Of a DNA stretch of 5,954 nucleotides, positions 1-5,263 are shown one piece after another. Below the pieces are notes generated by a model that had not been told where the DNA came from, ran no database searches, and was given only the letters and a program-made list of their open reading frames with translations. The DNA comes from an uncultured Bacilli bacterium (GTDB lineage Bacteria > Bacillota_I > Bacilli_A > RFN20 > CAG-826): positions 1-5,954 of the forward strand of contig CALVRY010000071.1 of assembly GCA_944358755.1 (NCBI GenBank), given 5' to 3'. A program made the position numbers and the translations under genes. The first letter of the stretch is position 1. Every line of letters starts with the position of its first letter.

Positions 1-1526
1 ATGGAGTTACAGGAAGCGGCAAAACAGAAATCTACATTAAGTTAATTGAGCATTACTATAAAGAAGGCAAAGGAGCTATTGTTTTAGTCCCTGAAATTTC
101 TTTAACTCCTTTAATGATTTCTCGCTTATTTGCTTATTTTAAAGAAGATATTGCTGTTTTACATTCATCTTTAACTTCAGCACAGATTTATGATGAATAT
201 CGTAAAATTTCTGAAGGAAAAGCAAAAATTGTTGTCGGCACAAGAAGTGCGATTTTTGCTCCAGTTAATAATTTAGGAATAATTGTAATAGATGAAGAAA
301 ATGATGAATGCTATAAGCAAGATGATCAAGGTTTACTATATAATGCTAAAGAAGTAGCTTTAATTAGGGCAAAAATCGAAAACTGTAAAGTAATTCTCGG
401 GTCTGCTACGCCTTCAATTGAAGATATGGCGAAAGCTAAAAATGGGCAATATCATCTTCTTGAATTAGAAGAAAGATATAACAATATAGCTTTACCAAGA
501 GTTTATTTAATTGATAGCAAAAATTATAAAAATTATTCAGCATTATCGAGTATTTTTTCTCTTGAATTAATTAAACAATTGAAATTGACCTTGTTAAAAA
601 ACAAGCAAGCTATCTTATTTATTAACAGAAGAGGTTACTCGAATTACATGATTTGTAGAGAATGTGGTCATGTTTTTAAGTGTCCTCATTGTGGATTGCC
701 CTTACATTATCATCGTGAAAAGAAAGTTTTGTATTGTCATCATTGTGAATATCAAATTAGTGTTCCTAGAAAATGTCCAAAGTGTGATTCACATTTCTTA
801 GGGTATGGCGATTTTGGTATCGAAAAGGTTGAAGAAGAATTTAAAAAGTTGTTTCCAGGAGTTAAATATCTTATTTTAGATAGCGATAGAGCGAGTAAAA
901 CACTCCAAATAGAATCAATTCTGGATGCTTTCAATAAAAAAGAAGTTCAAGTTTTAATTGGCACGCAAATAGTGGCTAAAGGTCATGATTTTGAAAATGT
1001 AAGTTTAGTAGGTGTATTAAATGCTGATACATTATTAAATTTCCCAAATTACCGAAGTAATGAAATGACTTTTTCCTTGTTAACTCAAGTTATTGGAAGA
1101 TGCGGAAGAAAGGATGAAGAAGGCGTTGCTGTAATTCAAAGTAGCGCGGTTACTAATGAATCAATTATTTCTGCTACAAAACAAAATTATATGGCATTCT
1201 ATGATTATGAATTACGTAATAGAAAAACATTAAATAATCCACCATTTTCGTCAATTTTGGCGATAGAAATTTCTACAAAAAATTCTAATAAATTAGATGA
1301 ATATGTTATGAAAATCAAAAATTATTTTGTGAGTTTAGGAATCGAGGAAACGGAAGTTATTGGACCTTCAATTTTTCATTATTCTAAATATAAATGCTGG
1401 AGACAAATATTCATAAAATATAAAAAATTAATCAATCTAATTGATCATGTTGAGTCGCTCCTAGACATATATAAAGGTGATTCTAATGTTAAAATCGAGT
1501 TAAATTTTAACCCTTATTCATACTAA
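1..1526 (+). CDS. priA: Primosomal protein N' (replication restart helicase PriA), 5'-truncated by window edge
   Basis: This is the C-terminal 507 residues of PriA, the superfamily 2 3'-5' DNA helicase that recognises stalled forks and reloads the replicative helicase. The frame is open from the window edge, so the ATG at 114 is an internal Met and not the start. Walker A reads GVTGSGKTEIY at 3-35. Next come the GTRSAIFAP segment, motif II as DEEN at 291-302, and LGSATPS. Eight cysteines in four CxxC pairs (654-785) form the two-zinc PriA insertion. Then come GTQIVAKGHDF and motif VI QVIGRCGR (1086-1109). The NPPFS segment and a C-terminal domain ending in NPYSY close the protein. The usual length is about 730-800 residues, so the N-terminal DNA-binding and winged-helix regions lie outside the window. 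Oddities are DEEN where PriA normally has DEEH, and GRCGR for GRAGR. The reading frame is otherwise intact. Identification is secure. Confidence 0.97.
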   Translation, partial: GVTGSGKTEIYIKLIEHYYKEGKGAIVLVPEISLTPLMISRLFAYFKEDIAVLHSSLTSAQIYDEYRKISEGKAKIVVGTRSAIFAPVNNLGIIVIDEENDECYKQDDQGLLYNAKEVALIRAKIENCKVILGSATPSIEDMAKAKNGQYHLLELEERYNNIALPRVYLIDSKNYKNYSALSSIFSLELIKQLKLTLLKNKQAILFINRRGYSNYMICRECGHVFKCPHCGLPLHYHREKKVLYCHHCEYQISVPRKCPKCDSHFLGYGDFGIEKVEEEFKKLFPGVKYLILDSDRASKTLQIESILDAFNKKEVQVLIGTQIVAKGHDFENVSLVGVLNADTLLNFPNYRSNEMTFSLLTQVIGRCGRKDEEGVAVIQSSAVTNESIISATKQNYMAFYDYELRNRKTLNNPPFSSILAIEISTKNSNKLDEYVMKIKNYFVSLGIEETEVIGPSIFHYSKYKCWRQIFIKYKKLINLIDHVESLLDIYKGDSNVKIELNFNPYSY

Positions 1527-1551
1527 AAACCCTGCAAAAATTCATTTTTTT

Positions 1552-1630
1552 CCAGAAATATTTAAAAAATCCCAGGAAATATTTAAAATTCCTAGACTTT
1601 TTTAAATTTTTTCCGGAAATTTTAAAAAAA
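1552..1630. repeat. Four degenerate ~20-bp AT-rich direct repeats downstream of priA
   Basis: Related units begin at 1552 (CCAGAAATATTTAAAA), 1572 (CCAGGAAATATTTAAAA), 1591 (CCTAGACTTTTTTAAA, the most diverged) and 1613 (CCGGAAATTTTAAAA). The spacings are 20, 19 and 22 bp. Units 1 and 2 differ by one inserted G; unit 4 differs from unit 2 by two missing A residues. Each unit has a short C/G-containing head followed by an A/T tract, so the A/T tracts recur about every two helical turns. They could mark curved DNA upstream of the next promoter, a protein-binding array, or only low-complexity sequence. The repetition is visible; any function is unknown. Confidence 0.5.
1574..1603 (+). terminator. 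Possible weak intrinsic terminator of priA
   Basis: AGGAA (1574-1578) can pair with TTCCT (1589-1593) across a 10-nt A/T loop. A C-G pair beyond one mismatch could extend it, and a run of six T residues follows at 1598-1603. The stem is short and poor in G/C, so termination would be inefficient at best. An alternative is the imperfect palindrome centred on CCGG at 1613-1616, with arms of about 15 nt (1598-1630) and seven T residues at 1636-1642. One of these is likely to end or attenuate priA transcription, because a new promoter follows. Neither is convincing by eye. Confidence 0.3.
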
Positions 1631-1667
1631 GTGCATTTTTTTAATAATCGACACTTTGCATATTAGA

Positions 1668-1696
1668 TTGAAAATATGAGCATAATAATCTATGAT
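1668..1696 (+). promoter_or_regulatory. Sigma-A-type promoter of the five-gene operon
   Basis: The -35 box is TTGAAA at 1668-1673 (5 of 6 to consensus) and the -10 box is TATGAT at 1691-1696 (5 of 6). The spacer is exactly 17 bp. No extended -10 TG is present. Transcription would start near 1702-1704, giving a leader of roughly 20 nt that contains the ribosome binding site of the DUF1904-like gene. The placement in an otherwise featureless AT-rich gap between priA and a tightly packed gene set supports the call. In DNA this AT-rich chance matches are common, which limits confidence. Confidence 0.7.
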
Positions 1697-1702
1697 TATT
1701 AT
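1682..1702. promoter_or_regulatory. Perfect 21-bp dyad (operator candidate) overlapping the -10 box
   Basis: ATAATAATC (1682-1690) and GATTATTAT (1694-1702) are exact reverse complements around the 3-bp centre TAT. The dyad covers the end of the spacer, the whole -10 box and the expected start point, which is where a repressor would block RNA polymerase. Because it lies at or before the predicted start, it should act as DNA and not as an RNA hairpin. It does not match CIRCE, Rex or CopY sites as I know them, and is not a good Fur or PerR box. An 8-of-9 match to the left arm occurs at 1641-1649. The symmetry is seen; operator function is inferred. Confidence 0.5.
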
Positions 1703-1707
1703 TGTTG

Positions 1708-1717
1708 AAAAGAGAGG
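1708..1717 (+). promoter_or_regulatory. Ribosome binding site fixing the start of the DUF1904-like gene at 1722
   Basis: The purine-rich AAAAGAGAGG ends 4 nt before the ATG at 1722. The competing in-frame ATG at 1692 has no Shine-Dalgarno sequence and lies inside the predicted -10 box, so it would not be in the transcript. Confidence 0.75.
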
Positions 1718-1721
1718 TATT

Positions 1722-2204
1722 ATGATAACAGTTTCAATACTAGGTTTAGATCCATATTTAGTTAGACAAATTTCAAAAGATTTAACTCCAAGATTAAGCG
1801 ATATTTATGAATGTCATAAAGATGATGTTGATTTTTACGCACCTGAATGTTTGTTCATTCATGATGGAGTTGAACAAAATACATGGAATGTTCTTGTTAG
1901 AGTTCACGCTCCATTAAAAGTCAAAGTTATGGAAAAAGAAGTCGCAAGAATTATTCACGAATTTATGAAAGATGCTTGCATTAATTTAGCAATCGAATTT
2001 TATTACTACAGTCAAGACAATAGATATGAATTCATAGATCCTACACATCCAAGATTTATGACCGAGGAAAATAGTGTTGAAATTGACCAAGATGATAGTT
2101 TAGAAGAAGACCTTCACGATGAAAGGGATGATGAAGATTACGAAGAGCCATATCTTGGAAATGTATTTGAAGATTTCGAGAAAAAACTTAATGGGGGAAA
2201 ATAA
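1722..2204 (+). CDS. DUF1904/tautomerase-like small protein with acidic C-terminal tail
   Basis: A 160-residue soluble protein with no signal peptide or membrane segment. Residues 1-105 show the pattern I recognise from Bacillota DUF1904 proteins: a first beta strand (MITVSILGL), a helix (VRQISKDLTPRLSDIY), a second strand with FIHDG, a strand WNVLVRVHAP, a helix (EKEVARIIHEFM), and a last strand IEFYYYSQDNRYEF. This resembles the 4-oxalocrotonate tautomerase fold. The residue after Met is Ile and not the catalytic Pro of true tautomerases, so enzymatic activity is doubtful. Residues 115-142 form a highly acidic tail rich in Asp and Glu, followed by a short ending (GNVFEDFEKKLNGGK) that may be a helix. 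The start at 1722 is chosen over 1692 because of the ribosome binding site and promoter positions. It is the first gene of the operon, 2 nt before the RsmB-like gene. Family assignment is moderate; biological role unknown. Confidence 0.65.
   Translation: MITVSILGLDPYLVRQISKDLTPRLSDIYECHKDDVDFYAPECLFIHDGVEQNTWNVLVRVHAPLKVKVMEKEVARIIHEFMKDACINLAIEFYYYSQDNRYEFIDPTHPRFMTEENSVEIDQDDSLEEDLHDERDDEDYEEPYLGNVFEDFEKKLNGGK
2193..2198 (+). promoter_or_regulatory. Strong Shine-Dalgarno of the RsmB-like gene, inside the preceding coding end
   Basis: GGGGGA lies 8 nt before the ATG at 2207, within the last codons of the upstream gene. It implies that the RsmB-like protein is actively translated. Confidence 0.7.
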
Positions 2205-2206
2205 TT

Positions 2207-3484
2207 ATGACTACAAAAGTTTTTGATTTAAGTTTTACAGTTTTAAAAAGTATTTTAAAAGACCACGTAACATTCTCATCAGCAATAAAAAATAACAGTA
2301 AAAGTGCTTCTAAAGAAGATTTTGCTGCAATGAGTTCTTTATCTGGGATATTTTTGAGAAATTATTATGCAATCAAAGTTATTTCCAATCTTGTGTTCAA
2401 CGTAACTCAAGAAGAGCCATTAATTTATATCGGTTTAGCATTTGTTAATAACATTTTCAAAAAAGTTGTTGATGAAAAAGAATCATTAACTTATTTAGTC
2501 AGTAAATTAAATTTATACCAAGTCAAATTTGATGATGAAATCAAAGAAAACTTTAAAAAAGCTATTGCTGATAAAAATGGTTTCTTAAAAGAAGCAAATA
2601 TCGAAAAGAAATTTGGCAAAAACAATAGAACTTATCTTTCAAGTATTACAAATCTCCCTGAATGGATTATCAAAATGCTCCATAGTCAATATGGCAGAGA
2701 GTATGGATTAGATACAATTCGTGCAGTTTTTAAAATGCCAAAACAATTTGCAGTTAAAAATTTAGCATTTGGTGATGTAAAAGAAGAAGAAATCTCTCAA
2801 AACTTCAAGAAAGTTGAAGAAACTTTATATGAATACAAAAATAAAACATCAATTAGAAAAGATGCTTTGGTTAGAGAATCAAAATTGATGCCAATCCAAA
2901 AAGCAGAATATGATATGATTCGTGATTTACCAGATGTAGAAGGTAAAGCAGTTACTTTCTATTTCGAAGAAAAGAATTCTATCTATGTTGCTTTTATAAA
3001 TAAATATCTTAAAAATGGTAATAAAGTTTCTTTAGGCACAAATAATCCACATTTTAATCCAGATTTATTCTCAAAAGTTAAACCTTTAGGTTTAGAAAAA
3101 CTTGATATTTATGAATCAACTGAAAGTGAAATGGTTGCTCATCTTTCAGAAAAACAAGATATTTTCGTTTTACTTCCAAAAAATAGTAATTTTGAACAAT
3201 TAAGAAGAACTCCAGAATATGGAATTATCTTTGATCAATCAACTCTTGATGGGATTATCGACAACGAACTCAAAGAATTACTTGATTCAACTCAATATTT
3301 AAGTGATGAAGGTAAACTTGTTTATTGCGTACCAACATTTAACATTAAAGAAACAATGTTAATTGTTCATAAATTTTTAGAAGAAAGAAAAGACTTTAGA
3401 TTAGTTAAAGAAAATACATTTTTTCCATTTGAAAAGGATAACTCAATTTTCTATTACGCAGTATTTGAAAAGAAAGCTAACTAG
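2207..3484 (+). CDS. RsmB/Sun-like protein (16S rRNA m5C967 methyltransferase homologue) with lost catalytic motifs
   Basis: A 425-residue protein whose length, layout and position before rlmN match RsmB, which makes m5C967 in 16S rRNA. Residues 1 to about 135 look like the helical NusB-type domain. LPEWIIKMLHSQYG (150 on) matches the SxPxWLxxxWxxxYG segment that precedes the methyltransferase domain. LLPKNSNFEQLRRTPE (322-337) aligns with DAPCSGLGVMRRKP, and GKLVYCVPTFNIKET (from 370) with GGxLVYSTCTxxxEEN. In this alignment the motif IV Cys is Lys325 and the motif VI nucleophile Cys is Pro376. The SAM loop DLCAAPGGKT is replaced around residues 250-259 by TFYFEEKNSI. The C-terminal FxLVKEN...DNSIFYYAVFEKK keeps the family ending. 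It should therefore be unable to make m5C, yet the frame is intact, the ribosome binding site is strong and the gene sits 2 nt from both neighbours. A retained pseudoenzyme or RNA-binding protein is inferred. Homology is from my own motif reading. Confidence 0.75.
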   Translation: MTTKVFDLSFTVLKSILKDHVTFSSAIKNNSKSASKEDFAAMSSLSGIFLRNYYAIKVISNLVFNVTQEEPLIYIGLAFVNNIFKKVVDEKESLTYLVSKLNLYQVKFDDEIKENFKKAIADKNGFLKEANIEKKFGKNNRTYLSSITNLPEWIIKMLHSQYGREYGLDTIRAVFKMPKQFAVKNLAFGDVKEEEISQNFKKVEETLYEYKNKTSIRKDALVRESKLMPIQKAEYDMIRDLPDVEGKAVTFYFEEKNSIYVAFINKYLKNGNKVSLGTNNPHFNPDLFSKVKPLGLEKLDIYESTESEMVAHLSEKQDIFVLLPKNSNFEQLRRTPEYGIIFDQSTLDGIIDNELKELLDSTQYLSDEGKLVYCVPTFNIKETMLIVHKFLEERKDFRLVKENTFFPFEKDNSIFYYAVFEKKAN

Positions 3485-3486
3485 TA

Positions 3487-4536
3487 ATGTACAATTTATA
3501 CGATTATAGTCTTCCAAAACTTGAAGAATTAGTAGTTTCTTTTGGCGAAAAGAAATTTCGTGCTACTCAAATTTTTAAATGGATTTATAAACGCAAAATT
3601 TATAATTTTGATGAAATGAGTGACATTTCAAAAGAATTTAGAGAAACACTTAAAAAAGATTTCTGCTTAAAAAAGCCTGAAATTTTTACTAAACAAGTCA
3701 GTAAAGATGGCACAATTAAACTACTTTTATCACTTGAAGATGGTGATAAAGTTGAAACAGTTTTAATGCGATATAACTATGGAAATGTTGCTTGCGTTTC
3801 TAGTGAAGTTGGTTGCAACATGGGCTGTGCCTTTTGTGCTAGTGGACTTTTAAAGAAAAAAAGAGAATTAAAAGTTAGTGAAATTCTTGGTCAAGTTTTA
3901 GTTTTAAACGATTTACTTGATGAAGAAGGAAATAACGAAAGAATAAGTCACATAGTTGTAATGGGTACTGGGGAACCATTTGATAACTACGAAAATGTAA
4001 TGGATTTTATTCGCATTGCAAATCATCCACATGGACTTGAAATTGGGGCACGACATATCACCGTTTCAACTTGTGGAATTATTCCTAAAATTTATGATTA
4101 TGCAAATGAAGGACTTCAAATTAATCTTGCGATATCTCTCCACGCACCAAGTGATGAAATTAGAAATAAAATAATGCCAATTAGCAGGGTTTATCCTTTA
4201 GATGAGCTTATGAAAGCTGTAAAATATTATGAAAAAACTGCTGGTAGAAGAGTTACTTTTGAATATATTCTCCTTAAAGGAATCAATGATTCTAAGGAAA
4301 ATGCAAAAGAATTGGCTTCATTAATTAAAGGAACTTTAGCATATGTAAACTTAATACCTTATAATGAAGTTAACGAAATGAAGTATCGTAGAAGTGATGA
4401 AAAAACTGTTCATGATTTTTTAGATACTTTAATGAAATGTGGAGTAACAGCAACTATTAGAAAAGAATTTGGTAGCGACATTGATGCTGCTTGTGGTCAA
4501 TTAAGAGCGAAAGATGAAAAACAATTATCGAGGTAA
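3487..4536 (+). CDS. rlmN: Dual-specificity 23S rRNA/tRNA adenine-C2 methyltransferase RlmN
   Basis: A radical SAM enzyme of 349 residues, the usual family length, that methylates C2 of A2503 in 23S rRNA and A37 of some tRNAs. The N-terminal helical domain contains FRATQIFKWIYKR (24-36). VETVL (89-93) follows, with the conserved Glu90. The 4Fe-4S cysteines are in GCNMGCAFC (C110, C114, C117). The two mechanistic cysteines are present: C103 in ACVSSEVG, corresponding to E. coli C118, and C336 in DAACGQLR, corresponding to C355. Other family segments are GTGEPFDNYENV, HITVSTCGI, LAISLHAP, RRVTFEYILLKGIND and VNLIPYNEV. It looks fully active. It begins 2 nt after the RsmB-like stop with only a weak upstream purine stretch (AAAAGAAAG about 11 nt away), so it probably depends on coupling. 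Its last 23 nt overlap prpC. Confidence 0.97.
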   Translation: MYNLYDYSLPKLEELVVSFGEKKFRATQIFKWIYKRKIYNFDEMSDISKEFRETLKKDFCLKKPEIFTKQVSKDGTIKLLLSLEDGDKVETVLMRYNYGNVACVSSEVGCNMGCAFCASGLLKKKRELKVSEILGQVLVLNDLLDEEGNNERISHIVVMGTGEPFDNYENVMDFIRIANHPHGLEIGARHITVSTCGIIPKIYDYANEGLQINLAISLHAPSDEIRNKIMPISRVYPLDELMKAVKYYEKTAGRRVTFEYILLKGINDSKENAKELASLIKGTLAYVNLIPYNEVNEMKYRRSDEKTVHDFLDTLMKCGVTATIRKEFGSDIDAACGQLRAKDEKQLSR

Positions 4537-5263
4537 TTATTGTTATAGGACTGACATAGGAAAAGTCAGGCGTACTAATGAAGATGAAACAAAAATTGTT
4601 ATTAATTCTAATGGCAATGCTCTTTTAATTGTGGCTGATGGAATGGGCGGGCACAATAAAGGTGACTACGCTTCTTTTGAAACAGTTAGAATAATTAGCG
4701 AAGCTTTTAAAGATAAAAAGACTTTTTTAACTCCTCAACTTGCCGCAAAGTGGCTCAAGAATATCGCAAAAATCGCAAATTCAACAATTTATAATCTTCA
4801 AGATCAAGATGTTACTTATAAAGGTATGGGTACAACACTTTCAATGGTTTTAATACTCGGAAATAAACTTGTTGCTTTAAATTGTGGCGATTCAAGAATT
4901 TACATCAAACGAAACGATAAACTTGAACAATTAAGTGAAGATCAAACTTATGTAAACTTCCTTGTTAAATCTGGTCAAATAAGTGAAGAAGAAGCTTTAA
5001 CTCATCCTGAAAGACATGTTTTAACTAACGCAATTGGCATTTTCCCTTCATTAAGCGTTGATATTAAAATTTTAAATTACACTGGCGAATCAATCATTCT
5101 TTGTAGTGATGGTTTATATAATAATGTGCGTGAAAAAGATATTTTTAATGTTTTGAATATGAATATTCCGATTAGCGATAAAGTTCAATCACTTATTTCT
5201 TTAGCGAATTTTAATGGTGGAAGCGACAATATTACCGTTGCCCTTTGGGAGACGATTAAATGA
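4514..5263 (+). CDS. prpC: PP2C-family Ser/Thr protein phosphatase (PrpC/Stp type)
   Basis: A cytosolic metal-dependent phosphatase of 249 residues, the normal size for bacterial PrpC, that reverses phosphorylation by the adjacent PrkC kinase. All main PPM motifs are present in order: TDIGKVRRTNED (13-24), VADGMGGHNKGD (40-51) with metal ligand Asp42, KGMGTTLSMVLI (103-114), NCGDSRIY (123-130), and SGQISEEEALTHPERHVLTNAIG, which includes the flexible flap region. LCSDGLYNNV (196-205) supplies Asp199 and GGSDNITVAL (235-244) supplies Asp238. The variation LSEDQTYV replaces the more usual LTxDHSxV. The start overlaps rlmN by 23 nt. No alternative start lies between 4514 and the first conserved motif, and AAGAG at 4503-4507 could serve as a weak Shine-Dalgarno. 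The stop is TGA, shared as ATGA with the prkC start, which shows tight translational coupling of phosphatase and kinase. Confidence 0.95.
   Translation: MKNNYRGNYCYRTDIGKVRRTNEDETKIVINSNGNALLIVADGMGGHNKGDYASFETVRIISEAFKDKKTFLTPQLAAKWLKNIAKIANSTIYNLQDQDVTYKGMGTTLSMVLILGNKLVALNCGDSRIYIKRNDKLEQLSEDQTYVNFLVKSGQISEEEALTHPERHVLTNAIGIFPSLSVDIKILNYTGESIILCSDGLYNNVREKDIFNVLNMNIPISDKVQSLISLANFNGGSDNITVALWETIK
5247..5251 (+). promoter_or_regulatory. Ribosome binding site of prkC within prpC
   Basis: GGGAG lies 8 nt upstream of the ATG at 5260, supporting that start and the ATGA overlap with the prpC stop. Confidence 0.7.

Noticed and set aside
114..116. ATG as the start of priA
   Set aside because: The same frame is open upstream to the window edge and contains the PriA Walker A motif GVTGSGKTEIY at 3-35, so this Met is internal.
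752..934. Minus-strand 60-codon open frame
   Set aside because: It lies wholly inside priA opposite the zinc-binding and helicase regions, has no ribosome binding site support and no recognisable motif; it is a shadow of the real frame.
1552..1630. Small CRISPR array
   Set aside because: Units are degenerate, contiguous and without unique spacers of uniform length.
1628..1657. Inverted repeat AAAGTG (1628-1633) and CACTTT (1652-1657) as a terminator
   Set aside because: Only six pairs with an 18-nt loop and no T run after the 3' arm; likely chance in AT-rich sequence.
1692..1694. ATG at 1692 as the start of the DUF1904-like gene
   Set aside because: It is part of the predicted -10 box and lacks a Shine-Dalgarno, whereas ATG 1722 has a well-placed purine-rich site and gives the expected beta-strand N-terminus.
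1682..1702. Fur/PerR/CIRCE-type operator
   Set aside because: The arms ATAATAATC/GATTATTAT do not fit the TGATAAT-N-ATTATCA, TTATAAT-N-ATTATAA or CIRCE patterns well enough to name a regulator.
1722..2204. RNA polymerase delta subunit (RpoE) because of the acidic C-terminus
   Set aside because: The N-terminal domain lacks the HARE/winged-helix pattern of delta and looks like an alternating beta-alpha DUF1904/tautomerase fold.
5261..5263. TGA read as Trp (Mycoplasma code 4)
   Set aside because: The PP2C domain is complete just before this TGA, prkC begins in an ATGA overlap there, and Trp is encoded by TGG in several genes, so TGA is a stop.
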